The notes under the pieces: generated by a model
Seen by the model: only the letters and a program-made list of their open reading frames with translations
Told to the model about the DNA's origin: nothing
The model's database searches: none
In this document: piece after piece, positions 1 to 12,690 of the stretch
Position numbering within the stretch: position 1 is the stretch's first letter
Layout of the letters: each line of letters begins with the position of its first letter
Made by a program: the position numbers and the translations under genes
Source of the DNA: Pseudomonas sp. PDM05
GTDB lineage: Bacteria > Pseudomonadota > Gammaproteobacteria > Pseudomonadales > Pseudomonadaceae
Assembly: GCF_014851685.1 (NCBI RefSeq)
Contig: NZ_JACVAC010000002.1
Coordinates: forward strand, 310,001-374,000
Direction of reading: 5' to 3'
Length of the DNA stretch: 64,000 nt

Positions 1-902
1 AAGGCAGCGCCCTCCCCGGCCAAATATTCGGCGTTGCGGGTCTGGTGATCGTCGATCGCATGGGGCAAAGGCACCAGCAAGGACGGCAGACCGGCGGCGG
101 CCAGTTCACTGACGGTCAGCGCACCGGAGCGGCAGACCACCAGGTCGGCCCAGCCATAGGCTTGGGCCATGTCTTTGATGAAAGGCTGTACGTTCGCCTC
201 TACACCGGCTTCGCGATAACGCGCAGCAGTGACTTCACCATGGTTCTTGCCGGCCTGATGAAAGACCTCTGGACGCAATTCCACAGGGAGTTGCGCCAGT
301 GCTTCCGGCAGCAGTTTGTTCAAAGGCTCGGAGCCCAGGCTTCCGCCCATGATCAGCAGGTGCGCCTTGCGCCCCACCAACGCGTCACGGGCGATGCTCA
401 TAAACAGCTCGGTGCGTACCGGGTTACCGGTCGTGCGCAGCTTGTCCGATGCACCGAAGGTTTTCGGGAAGGCCTCGCACACCCGCGCAGCCAACGGCAC
501 CAACAGGCGGTTGGCCGTACCGGCGACGGCGTTCTGCTCGTGCACGATCACCGGCACACCGGCGAGTCTGGCGGCAACGCCTCCCGGGCCGGTCACGTAA
601 CCACCGAAGCCGAGTACGCACACCGGCTGCACTTCGCGGATCACCTTGCGCGCCTGCCACACCGCCTTGAGCAACACGAACGGCGCCTTGAGCAGGGACA
701 ACTTGCTCTTGCCACGCAGGCCGGTGACGTTAATCAGGTGCAGCGGCAAGCCGGCATTCGGCACCAATTCGTTTTCGATACCGCGCGGTGTACCCAGCCA
801 GTGCACGGTGTAGCCACGGTTCTGGAATTCCCGCGCACAGGCCAGGGCCGGGAACACATGGCCCCCGGTGCCGCCCGCCATGATCAGCACGTTAGCGCCC
901 AT
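1..902 (-). CDS. murG: MurG, UDP-GlcNAc:lipid I N-acetylglucosaminyltransferase (3' end outside window)
   Basis: MurG adds GlcNAc to lipid I to make lipid II on the cytoplasmic face of the inner membrane, the last intracellular step of peptidoglycan precursor synthesis. About 300 codons are present of a family length near 356. The N-terminal glycine-rich loop MAGGTGGHVFPALA, the HEQNAVAG segment and the second-domain GGSLGS loop are all visible. The ATG at 902-900 overlaps the 3' end of ftsW by 11 bp, so the gene is the last visible member of the dcw operon and is probably translationally coupled. The C-terminus lies beyond base 1. Confidence 0.96.
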   Translation of the reverse strand, partial: MGANVLIMAGGTGGHVFPALACAREFQNRGYTVHWLGTPRGIENELVPNAGLPLHLINVTGLRGKSKLSLLKAPFVLLKAVWQARKVIREVQPVCVLGFGGYVTGPGGVAARLAGVPVIVHEQNAVAGTANRLLVPLAARVCEAFPKTFGASDKLRTTGNPVRTELFMSIARDALVGRKAHLLIMGGSLGSEPLNKLLPEALAQLPVELRPEVFHQAGKNHGEVTAARYREAGVEANVQPFIKDMAQAYGWADLVVCRSGALTVSELAAAGLPSLLVPLPHAIDDHQTRNAEYLAGEGAA

Positions 903-2115
903 GGGTCGGCTCCTCGGCAAAGTCGCTTTCGCTGAATTCCATCTCTTCGCTGCCCAGGTGGGTTCGACTCTCCCACTCGATGCGCAGTAACAAGCCCAGG
1001 CACGCGCAGCAGATCACCAACGAACTGCCGCCATAACTGAGGAACGGCAAGGTCAGGCCCTTGGTCGGCAACAGGCCGACGTTCACACCGATATTGATCA
1101 GGAACTGGCCGATCCACAGGAACGACAAGCCGTACGCCACATAGGCGGCGAAATACTGTTTGGCCTTCTCGGCCCACAGGCCGATGTACATGCCGCGTAC
1201 ACACACGAACACGAACAGCGCGACGGTGCATAGCGAACCCACCACACCGAGCTCTTCGGCCAGTACCGAGAACACGAAGTCGGTGTGGGCTTCCGGCAGG
1301 TAGAATTGCTTCTGCACGCTGTTGCCCAGGCCCACGCCCAGCCACTCGCCGCGACCAAAGGCGATCAGCGCCTGGGTCAACTGGTAGCCGGAACCGAACT
1401 GGTCGGACCAGGGGTCGGTAAAGGTAATCAGACGGGCCATCCGGTAGGGTTGCGCCTGCACCAGGACGGTCACGGCCGCGACGGCCAGTACCACCATCAA
1501 GGTGAAGCGGAACAGGCCAACACCGCCAAGGAACAGCATTGCCGCCGCTGCCCCCATCATCACGACGGTGGCGCCGAAGTCGGGCTCCATCAGCAACAGG
1601 CCGGCCATGGGCAGCAGCACGATGAACGGCTTGAAGAAGCCCATCCAGCTTTCGCGCACTTCTTTCTGGCGACGCACCAGGTAGCCGGCCAGGTAGATCA
1701 CCACGAACACCTTGGCGATTTCCGACGGCTGCACGTTGAACGCACCGAAGCCGATCCAGCGCATCGAACCGTTCACCTCGCGGCCGATGCCGGGCAGGAT
1801 CACCATGATCAGCAAGCCAAACGCGCCGATCAGCATCAGCCAACCCAGGCGCTGCCAGGTGGCGATGGGAATCATCATGGTGACGATGCAGGCGCCGAGG
1901 CCGAGCAGCAGGTACACCAGGTGACGGATCATCATGTACAGGGTGTTACCCGACTGCACGGCGGCCACTTCGGACGATGCCGAGGTAATCATCACCAGGC
2001 CCAGGCCCAGCAGTGCGAGGCAACCGGCGAGCATCGGGAAATCAAGGTCGATACCGCGCCCGGTGATGATCGGCGACGGGTACGGCTTGATGATGTTTCT
2101 CAGACCGAGGCTCAT
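892..2115 (-). CDS. ftsW: FtsW, SEDS-family septal peptidoglycan glycosyltransferase
   Basis: FtsW is the divisome SEDS glycan polymerase that works with FtsI. The 407-residue product is a polytopic membrane protein (about ten hydrophobic segments) with the SEDS signatures NVQPSEIAK, EPDFG and FLSYGGSS. The reading frame extends upstream, but the start MSLGLRNIIKPY at 2115 is preferred because it forms an ATGA overlap with the murD stop and fits the family N-terminus. It lies between murD and murG, the canonical dcw position. Confidence 0.96.
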   Translation of the reverse strand: MSLGLRNIIKPYPSPIITGRGIDLDFPMLAGCLALLGLGLVMITSASSEVAAVQSGNTLYMMIRHLVYLLLGLGACIVTMMIPIATWQRLGWLMLIGAFGLLIMVILPGIGREVNGSMRWIGFGAFNVQPSEIAKVFVVIYLAGYLVRRQKEVRESWMGFFKPFIVLLPMAGLLLMEPDFGATVVMMGAAAAMLFLGGVGLFRFTLMVVLAVAAVTVLVQAQPYRMARLITFTDPWSDQFGSGYQLTQALIAFGRGEWLGVGLGNSVQKQFYLPEAHTDFVFSVLAEELGVVGSLCTVALFVFVCVRGMYIGLWAEKAKQYFAAYVAYGLSFLWIGQFLINIGVNVGLLPTKGLTLPFLSYGGSSLVICCACLGLLLRIEWESRTHLGSEEMEFSESDFAEEPTHGR

Positions 2116-3458
2116 ACCAAAGCCTCCACGGCGCGGGCGAACAGCTGGCCGCGCTCTTCGTAGTTCTTGAACATGTCGAAACTGGCGCAGGCTGGCGACA
2201 GCAGCACCGCATCGCCGGACTGGGCCAGGGCCTTGCAACGGGCGATAGCGTCGTCCAGGGACGTGGCGCGCACTTGCGGCACCGCGTCACCGAGGGCGGC
2301 GGCGATCAGATCGGAATCGCGGCCCATCAGCACCACGGCGCGGCAATGCTCAGCCACCGGGCCTTTAAGGTCCTTGAAGTCGGCACCCTTGCCGTCGCCA
2401 CCGGCGATCAACACCAGCTTGCCGTCGATATCGGCGCCAAGGCCTTCGATGGCTGCCAGGGCTGCACCCACGTTGGTGGCCTTGGAATCGTTGTAATAGC
2501 TGACGCCATCAAGGTCGCGCACCCACTGGCAGCGATGCTCAAGGCCGCCAAAGCTGCGCAGCGCCGAGAGCATGGCGTCAAACGGCAGGCCGACGGCATG
2601 CCCCAGCGCCAACGCCGCCAGGGCATTGGACTGGTTATGGGCGCCACGGATTTTCAGCTCGCGCACCGGCATCAGGTTCTGGAATTCGAAGGCCAGGTAT
2701 TTCTCGCCGTTCTCTTCACGGATGCCGAAGGCCTTGAAGTCGGGTGTGCTCAGGCCGAAGGTCCAGCAGGGCAGGCCCTCGCCCATCAACGGACGGCTCA
2801 GGGCATCCTGGCGGTTGACCACCACTTGCCGCGCACCACGGAAGATCCGGTGCTTGGCCAGGTGATACGCCGGCAGGCCGCTGTAGCGGTCCATGTGGTC
2901 CTCGCTCACGTTCAACACGGTGGCCACTTCGGCGCCGAGGTCGTGGGTGGTTTCCAGTTGGAAGCTCGACAGCTCCATCACGTACAGCTCGACGTCGTCA
3001 CTGAGCAGGTCCAGCGCCGGCACACCGAGGTTGCCGCCCACCGCCACGCGCTTGCCGGCCGCAGCCGCCATCTCGCCGACCAGGGTGGTCACGGTGCTTT
3101 TCGCATTGGAACCGCTGATGGCCACGATCGGTGCCTTTGCGTTACGCGCGAACAGGTCGATGTCACCGGACAGCTTCACGCCACGGGCCGCAGCAGCTTG
3201 CAGGGCGGGTGTCGCCAGGGCCAGGCCGGGGCTCACGTAGAGCTCGTCGGCACGGCACAGAAACTCGACATCCAGCTCGCCACAACGCACTTCCACGTGC
3301 GGGTAGTCACGGCGCAGCGTGACCAGCTCCGGTGGATTTTCCCGCGTATCGGCCACGGCAAACGACGTGCCCCGGTTCGCCAGGAAGCGAACCAGGGACA
3401 TGCCGCTCTTGCCGAGGCCGACAACGATGCGGAAGTGGTCTGAAGCGATCAGGGACAC
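2112..3458 (-). CDS. murD: MurD, UDP-MurNAc-L-Ala:D-Glu ligase
   Basis: This cytoplasmic Mur ligase adds D-glutamate to UDP-MurNAc-L-alanine using ATP. The 448-residue length is normal. The N-terminal UDP-binding region has GLGKSGMSLVRFL, and the ATP loop reads ISGSNAKSTVTTL. Later ligase motifs include HRCQWV and YNDSKATN. Translation begins with GTG at 3458, with GAGG about nine bases upstream. It follows mraY by six bases and overlaps ftsW by four. Confidence 0.96.
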   Translation of the reverse strand: MSLIASDHFRIVVGLGKSGMSLVRFLANRGTSFAVADTRENPPELVTLRRDYPHVEVRCGELDVEFLCRADELYVSPGLALATPALQAAAARGVKLSGDIDLFARNAKAPIVAISGSNAKSTVTTLVGEMAAAAGKRVAVGGNLGVPALDLLSDDVELYVMELSSFQLETTHDLGAEVATVLNVSEDHMDRYSGLPAYHLAKHRIFRGARQVVVNRQDALSRPLMGEGLPCWTFGLSTPDFKAFGIREENGEKYLAFEFQNLMPVRELKIRGAHNQSNALAALALGHAVGLPFDAMLSALRSFGGLEHRCQWVRDLDGVSYYNDSKATNVGAALAAIEGLGADIDGKLVLIAGGDGKGADFKDLKGPVAEHCRAVVLMGRDSDLIAAALGDAVPQVRATSLDDAIARCKALAQSGDAVLLSPACASFDMFKNYEERGQLFARAVEALV

Positions 3459-3464
3459 TCGTTT

Positions 3465-4547
3465 CTACCTCAGTTTCAGGGTGGCAAGGCCGACCAACAC
3501 GAGAATCACGGTGATGATCCAGAAACGGACGATCACGCGCGGCTCGGGCCAGCCCTTGAGTTCAAAGTGGTGGTGGATCGGCGCCATGCGGAACACGCGG
3601 CGCCCGGTCAATTTGAAGGACGCCACCTGGATGACCACCGACAGGGTTTCCATCACGAACACACCGCCCATGATGAACAGCACGATTTCCTGACGCACGA
3701 TCACCGCGATGGTGCCCAGGGCCGCGCCCAACGCCAGTGCGCCGACGTCGCCCATGAAGACCTGTGCGGGGTAGGTGTTGAACCACAGGAAGCCCAGGCC
3801 TGCACCGATCAGCGCGCCGCAGAACACGATCAGCTCGCCCGCGCCCGGTACATACGGGATCAACAGGTATTCAGCGAATTTCACGTTACCCGACAGGTAG
3901 CAGAAGATGCCAAGCGCGCCGCCCACCATCACCGTCGGCATGATCGCCAGGCCGTCGAGGCCATCGGTGAGGTTCACCGCGTTGCTGGAGCCGACGATCA
4001 CGAAATAGGTCAGCACCACGAAGCCAACGCCCAGTGGAATGCTGGCGTCCTTGAGCATCGGGATGATCAGGGTGGTTTCCACCGCACTTGGCGCGGTCAT
4101 GAACAGGAAGATCGCTGCGCCCAGACCGAACACCGACTGCCAGAAATACTTCCAGCGGCTTGGCAGCCCCTTGGAGTTTTTCTCGATCACTTTGCGGTAG
4201 TCATCGACCCAGCCAATGGCGCCGAACAACAGGGTCACCAGCAACACCGTCCACACGTAGCGGTTGTGCAGGTCAGCCCAGAGCAAGGTGCTGATGCCGA
4301 TGGACGACAGGATCAGCGCACCGCCCATGGTCGGGGTGCCGGACTTGGACAGGTGCGACTGCGGGCCGTCATTACGAACCGATTGACCAATTTGCAGGTT
4401 CTGCAGGGTGCGGATCATCCACGGTCCCAGGAACAGCGACAGAGACAGCGCAGTCAGCACACCCAGAATCCCGCGCAGGGTCAGGTACTGGAAGACCGCG
4501 AAGCCTTTGTGGAACTGTTGCAGATACTCAGCCAGCAGCAGCAGCAT
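3465..4547 (-). CDS. mraY: MraY, phospho-MurNAc-pentapeptide translocase
   Basis: MraY transfers phospho-MurNAc-pentapeptide to undecaprenyl phosphate, giving lipid I in the inner membrane. The 360-residue protein (start [12 protein letters not shown]) is highly hydrophobic with about ten membrane segments. It shows GTPTMGG, the [10 protein letters not shown] catalytic aspartate motif, [11 protein letters not shown] and the C-terminal HHHFELKGW. An in-frame upstream ATG at 4574 would lie inside murF and was rejected. The chosen ATG shares one base with the murF TAA (TAATG), indicating coupling. Confidence 0.96.
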   Translation of the reverse strand: MLLLLAEYLQQFHKGFAVFQYLTLRGILGVLTALSLSLFLGPWMIRTLQNLQIGQSVRNDGPQSHLSKSGTPTMGGALILSSIGISTLLWADLHNRYVWTVLLVTLLFGAIGWVDDYRKVIEKNSKGLPSRWKYFWQSVFGLGAAIFLFMTAPSAVETTLIIPMLKDASIPLGVGFVVLTYFVIVGSSNAVNLTDGLDGLAIMPTVMVGGALGIFCYLSGNVKFAEYLLIPYVPGAGELIVFCGALIGAGLGFLWFNTYPAQVFMGDVGALALGAALGTIAVIVRQEIVLFIMGGVFVMETLSVVIQVASFKLTGRRVFRMAPIHHHFELKGWPEPRVIVRFWIITVILVLVGLATLKLR

Positions 4548-5917
4548 TAATGTTTCTCCGTACTTGAGCCACACAAGGCCGCGACGACGTTTTCCATCAC
4601 CGCGCTGCGCGATCCCTTGATCAAAATAGTGGTTTGTTTGTCTTGTTCAGCCGTAGCCAGCGCCTGGATCAGCTCGGCCTGGGTCGCGAAGTGTCGCGCA
4701 CCGGAGCCAAAGGCGGCCACGGCGTGGGCCATGTTCGTCCCCACGGCGTACAAAGCATCGACTTTGCCAGCGGCATAGGCACCGACTTCGCGGTGGCCTT
4801 GTTCAGCCCAATCGCCCAGCTCGCCAATGTCGCCGAGCACCAGGACCTTGCGCCCGGCAAAGCCCTTCAGCAGGTCGACAGCGGCGTTGATGGAGGACGG
4901 GTTGGCGTTGTAGGTGTCATCGATCACGCGCATGCCGTTGGTGGCCAACTGCGCCACGGTGCGGCCCTTGACCGGCTGCACCGCGCCCAGGCCGGTGACG
5001 ATCCCGAACAGCGACACACCCAGGGCGTGGGCGGCAGCAGCGGCAGCCAAGGCGTTGGCGACGTTGTGGTTGCCCAGCAGATTCAACTGCACCTGCTCGC
5101 TGCCTTGTGGCGTGTGCAAGGTGAAGGACGGGCAGCCACGGGCGTCGACGCTGATGTTGGAAGCGTGGAAGTCTGCCGCTGCGTTGTGCACGGCAAACGT
5201 CAGGACCTTGCGACCGGCGGCGCGTACACGCCAGGTCTCGAACGCCTTGTCGTCCAGATTCAATACCGCAGTGCCCGCGGCATCGAGGCCTTCAAGGATT
5301 TCGCCCTTGGCTTCGACGATTTTTTCCGGGCCGCCGAACTCACCGACGTGAGCGGTACCGGCGTTGTTGATGATCGCCACGTGGGGCTTGGTCAGCGCCA
5401 CGGTGTAGGCGATTTCACCGATGCGCGACGCGCCCAGCTCAATCACTGCCGCCGTGTGTTCCGGGGCCAGTTCGAGCAGGGTCAGCGGAGCGCCGAAATC
5501 ATTGTTCAGGTTGCCACGGGTGGCGAGCACCGGCCCGCGTGTGCGCAGGACACCGGCGAGCAGTTCCTTGACCGTGGTCTTGCCGCTGGAGCCGGTGATG
5601 GCTGCAACGGGTTTGTTGAAGGCGGCACGGTTCAGCGCGCCCAACTGGCCGAGGGCCAGACGGGTATCGGCGACCAGCAATTGCGGCAAGGTGGAATCCG
5701 CCACTTCGCGCTGCACCAAGGCCCCCACCGCGCCTTTGGCGGCGACGTCATTCAGGTAGTCGTGACCATCGAAACGCGGGCCGGCCAAGGCGACAAACAG
5801 CTGTCCCGGCTTGATGTTACGACTGTCGATGCTGACACCGTTGAAGCTGCAATCGCCCGACAGCATACGGGCCGACAGGGCCTGGGTCAGTTCGCTGAAT
5901 TTCATCGCTTCAAGCAT
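4547..5917 (-). CDS. murF: MurF, UDP-MurNAc-tripeptide:D-Ala-D-Ala ligase
   Basis: MurF completes the UDP-MurNAc pentapeptide by adding D-alanyl-D-alanine. The 456-residue product carries the ATP loop [14 protein letters not shown], the central [12 protein letters not shown] motif and [10 protein letters not shown] typical of MurF. The start [10 protein letters not shown] at 5917 is chosen because GGGAGG stands about six to eight bases upstream; a TTG two codons earlier is possible. The start overlaps the murE stop by eight bases and the stop meets the mraY ATG. Confidence 0.95.
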   Translation of the reverse strand: MLEAMKFSELTQALSARMLSGDCSFNGVSIDSRNIKPGQLFVALAGPRFDGHDYLNDVAAKGAVGALVQREVADSTLPQLLVADTRLALGQLGALNRAAFNKPVAAITGSSGKTTVKELLAGVLRTRGPVLATRGNLNNDFGAPLTLLELAPEHTAAVIELGASRIGEIAYTVALTKPHVAIINNAGTAHVGEFGGPEKIVEAKGEILEGLDAAGTAVLNLDDKAFETWRVRAAGRKVLTFAVHNAAADFHASNISVDARGCPSFTLHTPQGSEQVQLNLLGNHNVANALAAAAAAHALGVSLFGIVTGLGAVQPVKGRTVAQLATNGMRVIDDTYNANPSSINAAVDLLKGFAGRKVLVLGDIGELGDWAEQGHREVGAYAAGKVDALYAVGTNMAHAVAAFGSGARHFATQAELIQALATAEQDKQTTILIKGSRSAVMENVVAALCGSSTEKH

Positions 5918-7372
5918 GGGCAACCTCCCAGGCGGTCAAGGCGTGATCGGCCTCGACCAGATCGGAGAAGGCATGGCGTTCGCCGTTGATTTCCTGGTAG
6001 TCCTCATGACCTTTACCGGCCAGCACCACCACGTCGTCAGCACTGGCGCCAGCGATCAATTGGGCGATGGCGGCGCCGCGGCCGGCAACGAAGGTGACCT
6101 TGGACGCGTCTTTGAAACCGACGCGGATGTCATCGAAAATCTGGCTCGGATCTTCGCTGCGTGGGTTGTCGTCAGTGACAAGCACGCCATCGGCCAGACG
6201 CTCGACGATCTCGGCCATCAATGGACGTTTGCCGCGATCACGATCGCCACCGCAGCCGAACAGGCACAGCAACTTGCCCTTGGCGTGGGGACGCAGGGCT
6301 ACCAGGACTTTTTCCAGGGCATCCGGAGTGTGGGCGTAATCAACCACCACCAGCGGCTGCGAACCGCCACCCAAACGCTGCATGCGACCGGCCGGGCCTT
6401 CCAGCTTGGGCAGCACCCGCAGGATTTCATCCAGGGCGTAGTCCAGGCCGAGCAAAGCACCGACGGCGGCGAGGACGTTGCTCAGGTTGAAACGGCCGAG
6501 CAAGGTGCTGCGCAAATGATGCTCGCCCTGGGGCGTGACCAAAGTGGCGCGCACGCCTTCGTCATTGAATTGGGCTTCACGGCAATACAGGTACGCACTG
6601 GAATCTTCCAGGCTGTAGCTGATCAGCCGAGACTCGCGGTCTTCTGCTGCCAGTTGGCGACCGAACGCGTCGTCCAGGTTCACCACCCGGCACTTCAATT
6701 CATTCCAGGCAAACAGCTTGGCCTTGGCGGCGGCGTACGCCTCCATGGTGCCGTGGTAGTCGAGGTGATCACGGGACAGGTTGGTCATCACCGCCACGTC
6801 AAATGCCAGCGCGGTCACGCGGCCCTGGTCCAGGCCGTGGGACGAAACTTCCATGGCAACGGCCTTGGCGCCGGCCTTTTTCAAGTCGGCCAGGGTCGCT
6901 TGCACGGCAATCGGGTTCGGCGTGGTATGCAGGCCGCTTTGCAGCGCACCATAAAAACCGGTGCCGAGGGTGCCGACGATGCCACAGTGCTGGCCGAGCA
7001 GGTCAAGCGCCTGGGCCACAAGCTGGGTCACGCTGGTCTTGCCGTTGGTGCCGGTGACGCCCACCAGGTTGAGGTGACGGCTCGGCTCGCCATAGAAGCG
7101 CCCGGCGATGTCCGACAGCTGTTTGGCCAGGCCCTTGACCGGAATCAACGGCACGTCGGTGATCGGCAGCACAGTGGCGCCTTCCACTTCATAGGCCACG
7201 GCCGCCGCACCGCGCTGCAAGGCATCGGCGATGTGCTCGCGACCATCGAACTTGCCGCCCGGCACCGCCAGGAACAGGTCCCCGGCGCGCACATTGCGGC
7301 TGTCCAGGCTCAACTCGCGGATCAGCAGATCACGACCGGCGTGGGCAAAAATCTTGTTCAGGCTAAGAGACA

Positions 7373-7373
<1 letters not shown>
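5910..7373 (-). CDS. murE: MurE, UDP-MurNAc-L-Ala-D-Glu:meso-diaminopimelate ligase
   Basis: MurE adds the third stem residue. The 487-residue protein has the ATP loop VTGTNGKTSVTQL, the DYAHTPDALE region and the DNPRSEDP motif that in this family selects meso-diaminopimelate over lysine, as expected for a Gram-negative wall. The start codon shares one base with the ftsI stop (TGATG), and the stop lies inside the murF start region, so the three genes look translationally coupled. Confidence 0.96.
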
Positions 7374-9404
<2,031 letters not shown>

Positions 9405-9408
<4 letters not shown>

Positions 9409-10352
9409 CGCAGCTTCTCCGCGACACGCATGACGGCGCTGCGCGAACGTGGGTTGGCCTTCAGTTCGGCTTCGGAAGCGAATTGCGCTTTGCCATGGAT
9501 CTTGATTTTCGGCACAAAGGCTTCGAAACGTACCGGCAGGTTGCGCGGCAGGTTGTCGGACTCACCCTTGACCAGACGGCGCATGAACAATTTGACGATG
9601 CGGTCTTCCAGGGAGTGGAAGCTGATCACCACCAGGCGACCGCCCACTTCCAAGGCATCCAGCGCGGCTTCGAGGCCCGCTTCCAGATCACCCAATTCGT
9701 TGTTGACGTGAATGCGCAGGCCCTGGAACGCACGGGTGGCCGGGTTCTTGCCCTTCTCCCACGCCGGGTTGGCGACTTTCAGCACTTCAGCCAGGTCGGC
9801 GGTGCGCTCGAACGGCTGGATTTCGCGGCGCTCGACCACGGCACGGGCCATGCGGCCGGCGAAGCGCTCTTCGCCGTATTCCTTGAATACACGGGTGATT
9901 TCTTCGTGGGAAGCGGTGGCGATGAACTCGGCCGCGCTGATGCCCCGGGTAGGGTCCATGCGCATGTCGAGCGGGCCGTCGTTCATGAAACTGAAGCCGC
10001 GCTCGGGATCATCGAGCTGTGGCGAGGACACGCCCAGGTCGAGCAAAACCCCGGCCACTTTGCCCGCCATGCCGCGCTCGGCGACTTCGGCACCCAGCTC
10101 GGCAAAGCTGCGCTGCACAACGACAAAGCGGCCGTCTTCGGCCGCTAGCGCTTGCCCGGTGGCAATCGCTTGGGGGTCCTTGTCGAATCCGAGGAGCTTT
10201 CCGTCGGACCCAAGCTGACTGAGTATCAAGCGGCTATGCCCGCCCCTGCCGAACGTGCCATCCAGATAGCAACCATCCGCGCGCACGGCGAGAGCCTCAA
10301 CGGCTTCGTCAAGCAGTACGGTAATGTGGTTAAAGCCGCTATCAATAGTCAC
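9405..10352 (-). CDS. rsmH: RsmH (MraW), 16S rRNA m4C1402 N4-methyltransferase
   Basis: RsmH uses S-adenosylmethionine to methylate N4 of C1402 in the ribosomal P site. The 315-residue protein begins with the family N-terminal [13 protein letters not shown], has the SAM loop [14 protein letters not shown], and continues with [16 protein letters not shown] and the C-terminal [11 protein letters not shown]. The start is GTG at 10352, overlapping the mraZ stop as GTGA. It is the second gene of the dcw operon. Confidence 0.96.
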
Positions 10353-10804
10353 AAGATCAAATCACGCAGTTCATCAGGCATGGCGCCCGGTTGTTGAATA
10401 GCAGCCAGGTCAGCTGCAGAAACAGCATCCCAGGCATCTTCGTCCCACAATTGGAACTTGTTCAGCTGGCCGACCAGCATTGCGCGCTTATCCAGCTTGG
10501 CGTACTCGCGCAAACGCGGCGGCACCAGGAAGCGACCACTGCCGTCGAGCTCGAGGTCGACGGCATTACCAATCAGCAAACGCTGCAGGCGACGGTTTTC
10601 TTCACGCAATGAAGGAAGAGCGCGCAATTTGGTTTCAATCAACTCCCACTCATCGAGGGGGTAAACACATAAACAAGGGTCAACGGCATCGATCGTGATG
10701 ATCAACTGTCCGGAACTTCGCGAAATGAGCTCGTCACGATACCGGCTCGGCATGGCGAGACGGCCTTTTGCATCGAGACTGATAGCGTTAGCTCCGCGAA
10801 ACAC
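10349..10804 (-). CDS. mraZ: MraZ, dcw operon transcriptional regulator
   Basis: MraZ is an AbrB-like DNA-binding protein that represses its own dcw promoter in E. coli. The 151-residue protein begins [23 protein letters not shown], the first of two MraZ half-domains; the second contains [19 protein letters not shown]. It is the first gene of the cluster. Three spaced repeats of the type bound by MraZ lie just upstream (separate entry), consistent with autoregulation. Confidence 0.95.
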   Translation of the reverse strand: MFRGANAISLDAKGRLAMPSRYRDELISRSSGQLIITIDAVDPCLCVYPLDEWELIETKLRALPSLREENRRLQRLLIGNAVDLELDGSGRFLVPPRLREYAKLDKRAMLVGQLNKFQLWDEDAWDAVSAADLAAIQQPGAMPDELRDLIL

Positions 10805-10845
10805 AGATGCGTTTCTCCAAATTTTAGCGTTTTACGTTCAAAAAA

Positions 10846-10870
10846 CCCACTTTGTGCCACTTTCCGCCAC
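10846..10870 (-). promoter_or_regulatory. MraZ operator: three 10-bp-spaced GTGGC/GTGGG repeats
   Basis: On the minus strand the sequence reads GTGGC-N5-GTGGC-N5-GTGGG, with repeats at 10870-10866, 10860-10856 and 10850-10846. This matches the known arrangement of MraZ sites (TGGGN units separated by five bases). The repeats lie immediately downstream of the -10 element, where binding would block transcription. Confidence 0.8.
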
Positions 10871-10878
10871 TTGCGCAC

Positions 10879-10908
10879 ACTATAGGAATGCGCCCACCAC
10901 ACCGTCAA
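10879..10908 (-). promoter_or_regulatory. sigma70-type promoter of the dcw operon
   Basis: The minus strand holds TTGACG (10908-10903), an 18-base spacer and TATAGT (10884-10879), a good match to the housekeeping -35/-10 pattern. It points into mraZ, and the MraZ repeats fall in the predicted initial transcribed region. The remaining sequence out to the RNase P RNA gene (10909-11157) shows no gene that I can support. Confidence 0.72.
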
Positions 10909-11157
10909 GGCGCGGATTAAAGGAAAAGCCTTACAGAACGGAGATTTAGGAGCGTAAAAGGAGGAGAAACGAGAGTTTGGCGAAGTTTTTGACCCAGCAA
11001 GCACAAACAGCTCAAAGAGCTATCGCTCAAAGTTAAAGTGATTTATTAAGAGTAAGATTTTTTTGGTATTACGAAGATGCATCTGCCAATGATTCGGCAG
11101 GGAGGGATTCTTGCGTTACTACCGGTTTTCTGCACGAGATTCGGACAGAAGGAAAAA

Positions 11158-11512
11158 GGTGGAGAGTCGATCTGTAAGCCGGGTTCTGTCTTGAACAGTC
11201 ATTCGTCTACGATGGCCATCACTGGACATCTTTAGCAACCTACCCGGTCCCAGCGCGGGCCACGCCTTGGGACCCTATTTGGTCTTGCTCCAAGTGGGGT
11301 TTACCTAGCCACGAACTGTTGCCAGTCGTGCGGTGCGCTCTTACCGCACCTTTTCACCCTTACCGGCACCGAAGCGCTTAGGCGGTTATTTTCTGTGGCA
11401 CTTTCCGTAGGCTCACGCCTCCCAGGCATTACCTGGCACTTCGCCCTATGGAGCCCGGACTTTCCTCCCCCCCCTAATTTTCATAGAGGGCAGCGACTGT
11501 CCAATCGACTCT
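11158..11512 (-). ncRNA. rnpB: RNase P RNA (class A)
   Basis: The catalytic RNA of RNase P, which removes tRNA 5' leaders. Read on the minus strand, the 5' end AGAGTCGATTGGACAGTCGC pairs with the 3' end ATCGACTCT. The conserved interior segments GAGGAAAGTCCGGGCTCC, GGGTAAGGGTGAAAAGG-like sequence and ACAGAACCCGGCTTACAG are present in order, as in bacterial type A RNase P RNA. Ends are estimated from the terminal pairing. A weak promoter-like TTGTCC-N17-TAACCT lies just upstream, and a short T run follows the 3' end. Confidence 0.95.
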
Positions 11513-11608
11513 CCGCCGCGCAGGTTAACGGCACGGCGGACTTAGGACAAGTAATAAAAGTTCAGAATTGCCATCACGTTCAGACGGAATACAGCTTTAG
11601 CCCCGGAA

Positions 11609-12481
11609 CTATTCGGCTTTCTGTTTATCCAGCGCAACTTGATACAACACATTCTTGCGCACGCCGGTAATTTCCGCCGCCAACGCTGCCGCACGCTTGA
11701 GGGGCATTTCCTTGAGCAGCAGGTCGAGAATGCGCATGGCCTCACTGTTTACCGCATCTTCACTCTCCGGCGCCGTCCAGCCCGCCACGAGCACCACACA
11801 CTCGCCGCGCTGCTGGTTGCTGTCGCCTTCGACAAATGCGCGCAGCTCTTCCAGCGGCAGGCCCTTGAGGGTTTCGAAGGTCTTGGTCAGCTCGCGGGCC
11901 AGCAGTGCTAGGCGCTCGCCGCCGAACACCAATTCCATATCCTGCAAACATTCAAGAATGCGGTGAGGGGCCTCATAGAAGATCAGCGTACGCGGCTCTT
12001 CCTTCAACGCTTGCAGGCGCGCACGCCGCCCCACGGCCTTGGCCGGCAGGAAACCTTCAAAAATAAAGCGGTCCGACGGCAGGCCTGCAGCCGACAATGC
12101 TGCAATCAGCGCGCAGGCCCCCGGAACAGGCACTACATTGATACCAGCGGCCCGCGCCTGACGCACCAGATGGTAGCCAGGGTCGGAAATCAGCGGCGTG
12201 CCCGCGTCGGAGATCAGCGCCACGTCATCACCGGCCAGCAAGCGCACGATAAAGCGGCTGCCTTCTTCCCGCTCGTTGTGTTCGTGACAGGCCGCTAATG
12301 GCGTGCTGATACCAAAATGCTGCATCAAGCGCTGGGAGTGCCGCGTATCTTCCGCCGCGATCAATTTGACCTCGCGCAACACTTTCAGCGCCCGAGCGCT
12401 GATGTCGTCCAGGTTGCCAATGGGCGTCGCCACCACAAAAAGCGAGCCAGCAGTGGAATTCAAAGGACCTGGAGCAGTCAA
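11609..12481 (-). CDS. rsmI: RsmI, 16S rRNA 2'-O-methyltransferase (C1402)
   Basis: RsmI 2'-O-methylates C1402, the same nucleotide that RsmH N4-methylates. The protein is a tetrapyrrole-methylase-fold enzyme with VATPIGNLDDIS, AEDTRHSQRLM, HEHNE, SDAGTPLISDPGY and YEAPHRI. I chose the TTG at 12481 (MTAPGPLNS, 290 residues) because GAGG lies eight bases upstream and the N-terminus fits Pseudomonas homologues. GTG at 12490 and ATG at 12514 are alternatives. It is divergent from lpoA, as in many gammaproteobacteria. Confidence 0.93.
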   Translation of the reverse strand: MTAPGPLNSTAGSLFVVATPIGNLDDISARALKVLREVKLIAAEDTRHSQRLMQHFGISTPLAACHEHNEREEGSRFIVRLLAGDDVALISDAGTPLISDPGYHLVRQARAAGINVVPVPGACALIAALSAAGLPSDRFIFEGFLPAKAVGRRARLQALKEEPRTLIFYEAPHRILECLQDMELVFGGERLALLARELTKTFETLKGLPLEELRAFVEGDSNQQRGECVVLVAGWTAPESEDAVNSEAMRILDLLLKEMPLKRAAALAAEITGVRKNVLYQVALDKQKAE

Positions 12482-12690
12482 AACGCACACCTCGATGGTT
12501 GGCAAAAGCCGCATTGTAACGCGTAGACGCCTTGAAAATATGCCATCACGGCCGATGCCTTTTCAGCCAATGATGGCCACCAGCAACATTTGCACGACCT
12601 AATTCGACGGTTTCACGCCAGTAACATCGCGCCTGGGCCAGTGCTTGGGTACAATTCCACGCTAATTTGATCGGTATCAGGAACACTTAC

